This document shows, piece by piece, positions 22,826 through 29,411 of a stretch of DNA of 33,533 nt. The notes below the pieces were generated by a model. It saw only the letters and a list, made by a program, of their open reading frames with translations, made no database searches and was not told the DNA's origin. The position numbers and the translations under genes were made by a program. Origin of the DNA: a virus. How positions within the stretch are numbered: the stretch's first letter is position 1; every line of letters starts with the position of its first letter. The stretch is from positions 1 through 33,533 of the IMG/VR virus record IMGVR_UViG_3300026488_000009; one strand, given 5' to 3'.

Positions 22826-24814
22826 ATGAACCTTGAACAAGCAGTAGATATTTTTCAAAGGAGATTTCCTAATCATAATTTTAGTTGGCGTTTTTATCCC
22901 ACGAGAGCGATGGGATTATGCCCGTTTCACGATGATACCCGCCCGTCGTTTAACATCTACGAGATGGACGGGCGATTTTACTATAAGTGCTTCGCCTGTG
23001 GAAAATCTGGGATGGTTGGTAAAAGCGGGGGAGAAGTCCCCCGTGATTTAAAGGAGGTGCGAGATTGGTTGCGGATTGCGTGCCAATCCGCACTTAATAA
23101 TTATAAGTCAACAGCTTTGATTGTCAAGATAGGCAAGCCAAACCTTGAGGACGCCATCAAGTTCTACCGAATCGGCCTCATCACGAAAGAGTTGGTTTCA
23201 CTTACTCCACCTCAACTTAAAAAACTGTTTAACGAAAAGCTAGGGGGACTAGAAAAGTATCTAAGCTGGTTTGTCTTTCCTTATTTCAGCCTTACAGGGC
23301 ATTTGGTAGCACTTAAGCTTAGAAATGTAGAGGAAAATTCCCGCTCTTCTAGAGTGCTGAAGCTGGTTAAAAAGCCCGTTCCTTGCTATTTCGGAGGAAT
23401 GGGATTCTTAAAAGACTTCATTAAACAGCAGGACGGCTGGGTTTACCCCTGCGTAATAACGGAAGGGGAAACAGACGCTATTTCTGTTTATGCCGATAGT
23501 TTAATCCCAGCCCTTGCGGTAGGTTCAGCATCAAATTACCGATTCCTCTTAAAAGAAAGACTAAGTCAATACAACTATTTCCCCCTAATCTTCCCTGATT
23601 TTGACCAGCCTTCCTTGAAAAGTCCCGGTGCAGGGATTGAGGCTCTCTTTAAGTTAGAAGAGCTCAGAAGGAAAGAACAAGTAAAAGAGAAAATCTACTG
23701 TTTAGTTTCCCGTGAGGTTTACGGTGGTGGTAAGGATGTAAACGACGCTATAAGAACCGGGATACGGGTTCAGGACATCCTCAAAGAAGGAAGGATAGAG
23801 GAACTCTCTACCGCCGTTCAGGACTTTAAAGAGGAATGGACGGCGTATAAGAGGGAGAGGTATAGGAAAGTCGCCGATAAGCTCAAAGAGGAGCTTCCAG
23901 CTCTTGCTCCTGTTTACCCAGACTTTCTAGGCCTTGAGGAAACGCCTTATGAGGTTAACGCAAGAGATTTATTGCAGATGCAGGTTATACAGGAAGAGGC
24001 TATTTTAAGCAGGTTTCCCGTTCGGAAAATTAGTGTTATATCGGCTTTTGGAGGTATAGGAAAAACAACTTGGGCGATGATAACAGCACTTAGAATAGCA
24101 AGGGATGAGGGACTTAAATGCCTTTTATGGACTACTGAGCACGACGAAAACAGCTTAGCTGAGAGGCTAAGGGTAGTTGTAGCACTAAAAGAGTTCTGGG
24201 AAGAGAAAGGGTTAGAGCTGGTAAGTTTCAGGATAAATAGACCTGAGCCCTTTATAACCCTTGACGGCAAGGAGCTTAATAAAAAAGCATTCTTTGAACT
24301 GGAGGAGCTTCTTGAAAAATACGATGTTCTTTTCCTTGATCCTCTTCTTTCCTTTGTTGGCGGGGAGGAGAACGACAACACCATCATTAGACAAGTCTTT
24401 GATGCAATCCACGAGATACTTAAAAAAGAGAAATTTCAAGGCAAGCGAAAGGCCGTTATTTTCCTGCACCACTTTAATAAGTATGCCTTAAGGGATGCCA
24501 AGATAACAGAGAAGGACATACAGGAGGAGAAAGATGGGCAAATTTACCTGAAAATGGAAGCCGTGCAGAAGTTAGAGGCTTCCGTAAGGGGTGCTTCAGC
24601 TATAACTGATAGTGCCCGATATGTAGAGGCGTTAATAAAAACAGATACCGCCCGCTACTGCGTTACCATAAAAACGAACGAGAGAACTAGAAAGATGGGC
24701 TACGGGGAGAGAATCCCTGAGCTTCCGAAAGTTGACTACGATTCCCAGCCGATAGAGGAATCTCAAACTGAAGCTGAAACCGATTATGAGGATTTTGAGA
24801 GCTTTGATTTTTAG
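22826..24814 (+). CDS. primase-helicase (CHC2 zinc finger, TOPRIM, RecA-like ATPase)
   Basis: A 662-residue fusion. A CHC2 zinc finger is formed by Cys32, His35, Cys55 and Cys58. A TOPRIM primase core follows (Glu213 in ITEGETDA; Asp-Phe-Asp 258-260). The C-terminal half is a RecA/RepA-type ATPase with Walker A AFGGIGKTT (407-415), Walker B DVLFLDP (500-506) and a His-His motif (548-549). It would unwind the genome and lay RNA primers, recruiting host polymerase, since no phage DNA polymerase is visible. The ATG follows GGAGGTAAAA. Convergent with the minus-strand pair downstream. Confidence 0.92.
   Translation: MNLEQAVDIFQRRFPNHNFSWRFYPTRAMGLCPFHDDTRPSFNIYEMDGRFYYKCFACGKSGMVGKSGGEVPRDLKEVRDWLRIACQSALNNYKSTALIVKIGKPNLEDAIKFYRIGLITKELVSLTPPQLKKLFNEKLGGLEKYLSWFVFPYFSLTGHLVALKLRNVEENSRSSRVLKLVKKPVPCYFGGMGFLKDFIKQQDGWVYPCVITEGETDAISVYADSLIPALAVGSASNYRFLLKERLSQYNYFPLIFPDFDQPSLKSPGAGIEALFKLEELRRKEQVKEKIYCLVSREVYGGGKDVNDAIRTGIRVQDILKEGRIEELSTAVQDFKEEWTAYKRERYRKVADKLKEELPALAPVYPDFLGLEETPYEVNARDLLQMQVIQEEAILSRFPVRKISVISAFGGIGKTTWAMITALRIARDEGLKCLLWTTEHDENSLAERLRVVVALKEFWEEKGLELVSFRINRPEPFITLDGKELNKKAFFELEELLEKYDVLFLDPLLSFVGGEENDNTIIRQVFDAIHEILKKEKFQGKRKAVIFLHHFNKYALRDAKITEKDIQEEKDGQIYLKMEAVQKLEASVRGASAITDSARYVEALIKTDTARYCVTIKTNERTRKMGYGERIPELPKVDYDSQPIEESQTEAETDYEDFESFDF
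23196..23215. repeat. 20-base exact repeat, intragenic copy
   Basis: Same 20 bases as 22793-22812. Here it is coding, giving VSLTPPQ at about residues 124-130 of the primase-helicase. Repeat distance is 403 bases. Confidence 0.8.
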
Positions 24815-24823
24815 AAAGAAAAG

Positions 24824-24845
24824 AGGGCTGGGTTTTCCCAGCCCT
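24824..24845. terminator. bidirectional terminator between convergent genes
   Basis: A 9-bp GC-rich stem (AGGGCTGGG / CCCAGCCCT) with a TTTT loop, between the primase-helicase stop (24814) and the minus-strand stop (24866). Read on the minus strand it is followed by the T-rich CTTTTCTTTCT, so it should work best for the minus-strand pair. Confidence 0.75.
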
Positions 24846-24865
24846 TAAAGGTGATAGGAGGGAGG

Positions 24866-25645
24866 TCAGCAATGGCTTAATTTATTTAATAGCAAAAATA
24901 TCAAAAAAATCACTATCCCTAAAAATGTTCCAGCTATCGCTGGGAATCCCTCATCTTTTGTTATGTGGTATTTCGGTTGCGGTGGTTCTTTAAACACCTC
25001 TAATTCTCTTTTCACTAACTCTTTTGTAAAATCAACAAGCTTTTTGAAAAGCTCCCTATTCCTCTCTTTTGCCAACTTTACTGCTTCTTTTTCTGCCCAA
25101 TCAACCTCATCGCTATCAAGCTCATAAGGGAACATTGAAATCAAAAACAGAAACTCTTTTTCTACGAGTTTGTAAAAATCCTCAAAAGCTTTAGTCCCTT
25201 CTAAGCAGATTTCTGAAACAAAATAAGGTTTAGGTGTATTCTTATCGCATCTGTCAAGCACAATGCAGGTACTTAAATTCCCTTTCCACGAAAAAACCAA
25301 ATTTAGTTCTCTTAATTTTTCAACTAAGAGATAATAAACAGCGTTCTGTATTTCGTCTTTCGTTTTGAGTCGCAATGCATCAATAACGCCTTCAATGTAA
25401 AAATTATCACCAAGTTTTTCCTTTAAAAACTTGCGTTTGTTTGCTATCCTAAAGTCCTCAAAAGAAGACTTTGATTTTTCTATATACAAATTGCGTAGTT
25501 TCTTTTTAAGAGAAACTCTATTAATACATGGTATAATAAGGCATTCGTCGGACAAGAAGAGCAACCTATAAAAATTAAATATTTTTTCATAATCAGCCCT
25601 TTGCAGTTCCCTTTCTAACTCCTCTCTGCTGATATCGAGTATCAT
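24866..25645 (-). CDS. tail-anchored protein of unknown function, partner of the regulator gene
   Basis: A 259-residue protein, Lys/Glu/Leu-rich and soluble for about 230 residues, ending in one hydrophobic segment (about 232-254, FPAIAGTFLGIVIFLIFLLL) and a short polar tail. A large cytoplasmic domain held by a C-terminal anchor is therefore likely. No motif was recognised. It starts 14 bases after the regulator's stop, with GGAGGGGGA before the ATG, so the two are co-transcribed. In temperate phages, genes expressed with the repressor often act in superinfection exclusion or abortive defence; this is inference. Confidence 0.65.
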   Translation of the reverse strand: MILDISREELERELQRADYEKIFNFYRLLFLSDECLIIPCINRVSLKKKLRNLYIEKSKSSFEDFRIANKRKFLKEKLGDNFYIEGVIDALRLKTKDEIQNAVYYLLVEKLRELNLVFSWKGNLSTCIVLDRCDKNTPKPYFVSEICLEGTKAFEDFYKLVEKEFLFLISMFPYELDSDEVDWAEKEAVKLAKERNRELFKKLVDFTKELVKRELEVFKEPPQPKYHITKDEGFPAIAGTFLGIVIFLIFLLLNKLSHC

Positions 25646-25659
25646 TCCCCCTCCGCTCT

Positions 25660-25860
25660 TTATGTAATTTTCTGCTCTCTTTCCCAGTCTTCTATCCCTA
25701 CTTCCCCGTTAGTTGCTTTATATATCTTCATTATGTAATTAGCACGAGGTTTAAATCTCCCGGTAATCCAGCGGTAAATATTCACCTCTGGAATTCCTGT
25801 TCTTTTTGCAAACTCCTTAGCTGTTATTCCTTCTTTCTTAAGCCATTCTCTAAGCGTCAT
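25660..25860 (-). CDS. Cro/CI-type helix-turn-helix regulator
   Basis: A 66-residue protein with an XRE-type HTH: LREWLKKEGITAKEFAKRTG then a recognition helix (VNIYRWITGRFKPR), and a short acidic C-terminus. It is small, as Cro proteins or minimal repressors are. The start ATG (25858-25860) follows AAGGAGGAGAAA. It diverges from the plus-strand operon that begins at 26096, so it probably controls that switch. It has no cleavage or dimerisation domain. Confidence 0.8.
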   Translation of the reverse strand: MTLREWLKKEGITAKEFAKRTGIPEVNIYRWITGRFKPRANYIMKIYKATNGEVGIEDWEREQKIT

Positions 25861-25909
25861 TTTCTCCTCCTTGCTTTGTTTTCTTTTAATTTATTCCTCA
25901 CTATCACTA

Positions 25910-25938
25910 TTGACAACCTAGCAGATATGATATATATT
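25910..25938 (+). promoter_or_regulatory. promoter of the right early operon
   Basis: TTGACA (25910-25915), a 17-base spacer and TATATT (25933-25938). A near-consensus promoter for the operon starting at 26096, lying in the gap that diverges from the HTH regulator. Confidence 0.8.
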
Positions 25939-25953
25939 ACGAAGTAAGCTAAA

Positions 25954-25975
25954 GTTCTTTGACAGCAGAATAAGG
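25954..25975 (+). promoter_or_regulatory. boxA-like element, copy 2
   Basis: GTTCTTTGACAGCAGAATAA plus GG, 16 bases after the -10 box, so close to the 5' end of the transcript. It shares 18 of 22 bases with 21961-21982. The GTTCTTTGA core resembles the boxA motif found ahead of bacterial rRNA operons. Confidence 0.5.
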
Positions 25976-25977
25976 AG

Positions 25978-26064
25978 GCCAGAGGGAGTAGGGTTAAGAG
26001 CCCGAAGTCCAGCAGGCTTGCCCTGTGAGGGTTGGCAAGCCCTCCGTAAGTGGTCGCCTCTGGT
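25978..26064 (+). ncRNA. structured leader RNA (three-way junction)
   Basis: A closing stem CCAGAGG/CCTCTGG (25979-25985 with 26057-26063) encloses two hairpins: GGGTT/AGCCC (25991-25995 with 25999-26003) and GGCTTGCC/GGCAAGCC (26015-26022 with 26034-26041, 11-base loop). An alternative stem GAGGG/CCCTC (26027-26031 with 26040-26044) competes with the second hairpin. The region ends 18 bases before the Shine-Dalgarno of the 84-aa gene. It matches no riboswitch class that I can recall; a phage antitermination or regulatory RNA is possible. Confidence 0.5.
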
Positions 26065-26095
26065 TGTGGAGAGAAATTTTAAAAGGAGGTGTGGG

Positions 26096-26350
26096 ATGAG
26101 TGTTGAGTTCTTAGGAAATTACGAGCTACCAGGAGTGGATTGCCTTCCGCCGTTTGAGCTTAAATGGAAGTACGGCTCAATGGATTTAGAGGTTGAAGAG
26201 CTAAAGGTTAAATTCGGTTTGAGAGAGGTTTATATAAAAAAAGATAAGATAATTGTTGAGGCGTTTGGAAAAACTTTTGTTATCAAAGATGGCTCAATAA
26301 CTACTTGTGATAAGTCCGAGCCTGAAGATATTGATGACATTGAATTTTAG
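26096..26350 (+). CDS. small hypothetical early protein
   Basis: 84 residues from the ATG at 26096, which has AAAAGGAGGTGTGGG directly upstream; the longer frame from 26018 would run through the structured leader and is not credible. The protein is beta-rich with an acidic C-terminus (EPEDIDDIEF). Not recognised. It is the first gene of the right operon, and the next Shine-Dalgarno begins at its stop. Confidence 0.65.
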   Translation: MSVEFLGNYELPGVDCLPPFELKWKYGSMDLEVEELKVKFGLREVYIKKDKIIVEAFGKTFVIKDGSITTCDKSEPEDIDDIEF

Positions 26351-26361
26351 GGAGGTGCGAG

Positions 26362-26589
26362 ATGTGGATTGAAACTTATAGAGGAACTATGGTTAATGTT
26401 AAAACGATAGAGGCCGTTTGGGTAGGAAAAAAGGAAGTGGGCGATAAGTATTGCGATGCTCTTATAGTGAGAACTACATCAGGAAATACTTATTTTGTTG
26501 ACCTCTTTAACTCTAAGAATGAGGCGGAAGAGGCAAAGATTAAATTATGTAAACAACTATTGGTATTAGAGGTTCAGAATGAACTTTGA
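26362..26589 (+). CDS. small hypothetical early protein
   Basis: A 75-residue protein with short beta strands (YRGTMVNVKTIEAVWVGKKE) and a C-terminal helix. It resembles small phage proteins of SH3-like character only vaguely. The ATG follows GGGAGGTGCGAG. It overlaps the next gene by 11 bases. Function unknown. Confidence 0.6.
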   Translation: MWIETYRGTMVNVKTIEAVWVGKKEVGDKYCDALIVRTTSGNTYFVDLFNSKNEAEEAKIKLCKQLLVLEVQNEL

Positions 26590-26770
26590 ATTTATACTCA
26601 AGGCTGAGGAGAAAGCCTTAGCAAAGAGAGAAGCTGAAATGGAGCTAGGCAAGGCTAAAGCTTATCTGAAGGGGCTAAAAGAGAACGTAGAGTTGTTAGG
26701 ATTCGGGTTTTCAGCCCAAGAGGTTCAGGAAATTATAAGCAAACTTGAGGAAATAAGGAGGAGGTTATGA
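26579..26770 (+). CDS. small coiled-coil protein
   Basis: A 63-residue helical protein (Glu/Lys/Ala-rich, about residues 5-40 and 45-63) that overlaps the previous gene by 11 bases and the dUTPase start by four (ATGA). There is no strong Shine-Dalgarno, so translation is probably coupled. Function unknown. Confidence 0.55.
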   Translation: MNFEFILKAEEKALAKREAEMELGKAKAYLKGLKENVELLGFGFSAQEVQEIISKLEEIRRRL

Positions 26771-27210
26771 GGGTAAAGAAATTAGACCCACGAGCAAAAC
26801 TTCCGACGCTAGCTTATGAAAGGGCGTTAGGCTACGACCTTTATGCCCTTGAAGATATAGAGATTCCCGCCGTTAGTGAGGATGGCGGGATAGGGATGGC
26901 AAAGGTAAGGACGGGGATTGTCATTGAGCTTCCACCAATGTGGGGAGCTTTTATTAAAGATAGGTCGTCAATCGCTACTAAGCGTAGGTTGGTTTGTATC
27001 GCTGGGGTGATTGACCCTGATTATAGAGGGGAAATAATCGTTTGCCTTGAGAATCATTCAGGAAGGATACAGAAAATCAAGGCTGGGGAGAAAATAGCCC
27101 AGCTAGTTCCTATCCCTGTTTTGGGTGCTCCGGTGATAGAGACTGAGGAGTTATCGGGAACTAAAAGAGGAGCTAACGGCTTTGGAAGTTCTAATAAAGG
27201 AGGTGAATAA
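26767..27210 (+). CDS. dut: dUTP diphosphatase
   Basis: A 147-residue trimeric-type dUTPase with all five motifs: LGYDLYA (21-27), DRSSIA (65-70), GVIDPDYRGEI (80-90, Asp83 the likely catalytic base), GEKIAQL (107-113) and RGANGFGS (134-141). It converts dUTP to dUMP and diphosphate, keeping uracil out of phage DNA and supplying substrate for the ThyX encoded downstream. Motif 5 is followed by a short tail. Good GGAGGAGG before the ATG; the stop overlaps the next start. Confidence 0.96.
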   Translation: MRVKKLDPRAKLPTLAYERALGYDLYALEDIEIPAVSEDGGIGMAKVRTGIVIELPPMWGAFIKDRSSIATKRRLVCIAGVIDPDYRGEIIVCLENHSGRIQKIKAGEKIAQLVPIPVLGAPVIETEELSGTKRGANGFGSSNKGGE

Positions 27211-28013
27211 TGGAAGTTAAGACTGTTGAAGAAGTGAAAATCAAAGTAGCCGAAGAGATGCAGAAGAGATGGCTTGATTTAAGCCAAATCAAAGGATGGC
27301 TAAACGGCCATAAAGGGATTCCTCAAGAGGCTCAGGAGCAGATAGCTGAGCAGATTAAGGCCCTCTTTGCTGAATACGGTCTACGCCCAGATTTAGGCCA
27401 TATCGTAGTTTTGGGCGATAGGCCATATGTAACAAGGGAGGGCTTACTCTACTATGCACGCAAAAGCGGTCAACTTCAAGGTATTAAGGTAGAGATAGTT
27501 GAGCGTCAAAAAGATTTTTGTTTAGTAAAAGCTACCGTCTTAACTAAAGACGGCGGAGAATTTGAGGCTTATGGGGATGCCTCTACGAGCAATACTAATA
27601 GGATGGTTAGCCCTCACCTTATCAGGATGGCTGAAACGAGGGCTATAAACAGAGCTCTTAGAGAGGCCTTCCCAATAGGTTTATGTAGCTACGAGGAACT
27701 TGGGGAGGCTGATATAGACATATCAGTAGAGCCTGCTGCAAGCGAACCGAATTCTCCTTCTCCTTCTCCTACTAAAACTTCAAACAGAGGGGTTAGTAGG
27801 AAACAGATAGGGTACATAAAGAAGCTCCTTAAGGAAGTTTTTGGGGAGAAGGCAGAGGAGGAAGGTAAGAGAATGATTGCTGTTTACGGTAAATCTTCCT
27901 CAAAGGAGCTTACCTCTAAGGAGGCATCGGAGATTATTGACACACTTAAAAAGCTAAAGGAAAACAAGGAGAAAAAGGAAGGAGGCGGAGAGTATGACTA
28001 CGATTTTGAATAG
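27210..28013 (+). CDS. single-strand-annealing-type recombinase (ERF/Rad52-like)
   Basis: A 267-residue protein. The core (residues of about 40-165) has the beta-sheet/helix pattern GDRPYVTREGLLYYARKSG, KATVLTKDGGEFEAYGDAS, and the helix HLIRMAETRAINRALREAF (137-154), a signature of phage annealing proteins of the ERF/Rad52 superfamily. The tail (about 192-255) carries a RKQIGYIKKLLKE ... LTSKEASEIIDTL motif frequent at the C-termini of phage recombination proteins. Role: annealing of single strands in replication and repair. It overlaps the dut stop by one base. Exact family uncertain. Confidence 0.75.
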   Translation: MEVKTVEEVKIKVAEEMQKRWLDLSQIKGWLNGHKGIPQEAQEQIAEQIKALFAEYGLRPDLGHIVVLGDRPYVTREGLLYYARKSGQLQGIKVEIVERQKDFCLVKATVLTKDGGEFEAYGDASTSNTNRMVSPHLIRMAETRAINRALREAFPIGLCSYEELGEADIDISVEPAASEPNSPSPSPTKTSNRGVSRKQIGYIKKLLKEVFGEKAEEEGKRMIAVYGKSSSKELTSKEASEIIDTLKKLKENKEKKEGGGEYDYDFE

Positions 28014-28080
28014 CTTGGACTAGATTTTATCTTTGTAGAGAACTAAAATAAGTAAGTCCATAATTCCAGCTCCTTTTCAG

Positions 28081-28129
28081 TTAGAGGTTTGGATTTCAAG
28101 GAGGGCCCCCACCCTCCTTGAACCTCTAA
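28081..28129 (+). ncRNA. compound RNA hairpin between recombinase and RAMP-like genes
   Basis: An inner 11-bp stem TTCAAGGAGGG/CCCTCCTTGAA (28095-28105 with 28112-28122) lies inside an outer stem TTAGAGGT/ACCTCTAA (28081-28088 with 28122-28129), with a one-sided bulge. No T-tract follows. The inner arm contains an AAGGAGG sequence held in duplex. Upstream, TGGACT/AGTCCA words can also pair. Could be a processing site or attenuator. Confidence 0.55.
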
Positions 28130-28161
28130 TTTAGAACCATCAAAAACAAAGGAGGGGAACT

Positions 28162-28899
28162 ATGCGAAGTCTTATTCAAGATAGAAAAAAAGTAGTTTTG
28201 CGATTTATTAGGGATGTACTTGGAGTAGCCCCAAGCTCCCCTCAAATTTACGAGAGGTATCTCCTTGAAAAGCTCAATAAGGAGATAGACAAGATAGAGC
28301 GGAAGCTAGCGAAAAAGAACTTGAGAGAAGAGGAAAGGGCAATACTTGAGAATCAATTAAGGAGCTTGCAGGATGAGTTAGCTAATTTACCAGAAGTTGT
28401 AGAAAATACGGAGAAAGCTACTCAGTTTTACAGAGCTCCTTATGGAGAGTATGAAGTCCCCGTAATCCGAGCCCACCAGGTTCAGGGGTTTTTCAAAGAG
28501 GCGGGCAATAACTTCAAGGATGTATTTAAAATCAAGGCTCTAAGGGACAAAATAAGCAAGTATGTCCGGGTTCAACCCATCAACTTATTTATTTACGACG
28601 AGGAGATAAAGCCTGAAAACCTGGTTGATGAACCTGATGGATTCCTTGAGCGTCCTTTACAAGCCATGACCCCGCAAGGGCCTAGAGTATCAATAGCAAA
28701 ATCGGAGGTTATCTATTCAAACGAAGAGAAAGGTTTTAAGCTAATAGAGTTTGAGGTAATCCTGTTTAAGAATCCTCACTTTGACTTTTCGCTACTTGAA
28801 ACGCTTATGAGAGAACTAGGGCCTTACGGTGGAATAGGACGATGGAGGAATGCGGGCTACGGGGCGTTTGAGGTTGTTAAAATAGAAGATGTTAAGTAA
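28162..28899 (+). CDS. phage protein with RAMP (Cas7-like) sequence features
   Basis: A 245-residue protein. Seen: a VPVIRAHQVQGFFKEA block (99-114), comparable to the IPGSSLKG-type block of Cas7/Csm3; ERPLQAMTPQGPRVSIAKSE (163-182); and a C-terminal glycine-rich loop GGIGRWRNAGYGAFEV (223-238) of the kind that marks RAMP-fold proteins. From memory, related phage proteins of unknown function share these blocks. No CRISPR array or other Cas gene is nearby. It sits between an annealing protein and a 5/6-base periodic DNA track. A nucleic-acid-binding, filament-forming role is inference. Start ATG after AAAGGAGGGG. Confidence 0.6.
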   Translation: MRSLIQDRKKVVLRFIRDVLGVAPSSPQIYERYLLEKLNKEIDKIERKLAKKNLREEERAILENQLRSLQDELANLPEVVENTEKATQFYRAPYGEYEVPVIRAHQVQGFFKEAGNNFKDVFKIKALRDKISKYVRVQPINLFIYDEEIKPENLVDEPDGFLERPLQAMTPQGPRVSIAKSEVIYSNEEKGFKLIEFEVILFKNPHFDFSLLETLMRELGPYGGIGRWRNAGYGAFEVVKIEDVK

Positions 28900-29364
28900 T
28901 GGCGTTGTTATGCAAGACGCAGTAGTGGTGCAGTGGAGCAGAACGAGGCGTTGTAATGGTGTGGCAAAGTGAGGCTGGGTTTTGGTTAAGCTGGGCCACG
29001 CGGAGGCGGTGCTGGGGTAAGCCGGGTTTCGGTTAAGCACAGAGTGGCCGAGTAATGGCAAGGCTTCCTATGGCTTTGTGCTGGTATGGCTTTGCCGTGT
29101 ATTGGTTAGGTCAAGTAGGGCGACGGCCGAGTAGAGCACGGTTCTGTCAAGCAGAGGCAAGGCGGAGCAAGGCAAACCCAAGTAAAGGCGGGGTTGGGCA
29201 AGGTTAGGGCACGGCCGAGCAGAGAACCGCTTCGGCAAAGGCGATGTCCAGCTTTTCTATGCACAGGCACAGCGGTGAACTGCTTAGCATCGGCACAGTA
29301 GAGAACTGCGTCGGCTAGGTATGGCAGTGTTTAGTGCGGGTGTGGCCCAGCCTAGTTGCGTGTT
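28899..29364 (+). repeat. degenerate pentamer track (NNRGY, with interspersed hexamers)
   Basis: From the stop of the RAMP-like gene, the sequence splits almost throughout into five-base units of the form NNRGY (for example atGGC, aaGGC, ggAGC, aaAGT), interrupted by six-base units NNNGGY. The hexamers recur at intervals of 5n+1 bases (11, 21, 26, 31 or 41), which keeps the G-Y at the unit end. There are about 90 units. It is visibly richer in GC than the neighbouring genes, and stop codons are frequent in plus-strand frames, so it is not coding. Its function is unknown. Confidence 0.85.
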
Positions 29365-29388
29365 GGGGGCTATGCCCCCTCTTCTTTA
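29365..29388 (+). terminator. hairpin before thyX, possible terminator
   Basis: GGGGGC, loop TAT, GCCCCC, then TCTTCTTTAA. The stem is short but all GC, and the T-tract is imperfect. It closes the pentamer track 24 bases before the ThyX ATG. Confidence 0.45.
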
Positions 29389-29411
29389 AACTACCAGAAA
29401 AAGGGGGAGTT

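Noticed and set aside
23051-23066. AAGGAGGTGCGAGATT inside the primase-helicase gene, resembling the early ribosome site
   Set aside because: It encodes KEVRD in the main frame. The following ATT/TTG does not open a substantial alternative frame. Likely coincidence of codon choice.
25978-26064. Leader RNA as a tRNA, purine or tetrahydrofolate riboswitch, or hammerhead ribozyme
   Set aside because: No T-loop GTTCRA, no purine-riboswitch core, no CUGANGA/GAAA core, and no convincing match to the folate class, so it is reported only as an unassigned structured RNA.
28816-29061. An 81-codon minus-strand open frame over the pentamer track
   Set aside because: It begins in the periodic region and runs into the end of the RAMP-like gene antisense. 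Its openness follows from the NNRGY rhythm (few stops in that frame). No ribosome site was seen and the protein is low-complexity.
29334-29411. Upstream GTG extension of ThyX (26 extra residues)
   Set aside because: It would be translated through the end of the pentamer track and a GC hairpin, and gives a Cys/Trp/Leu-rich peptide unlike ThyX. The ATG at 29412 has AAGGGGGAG.
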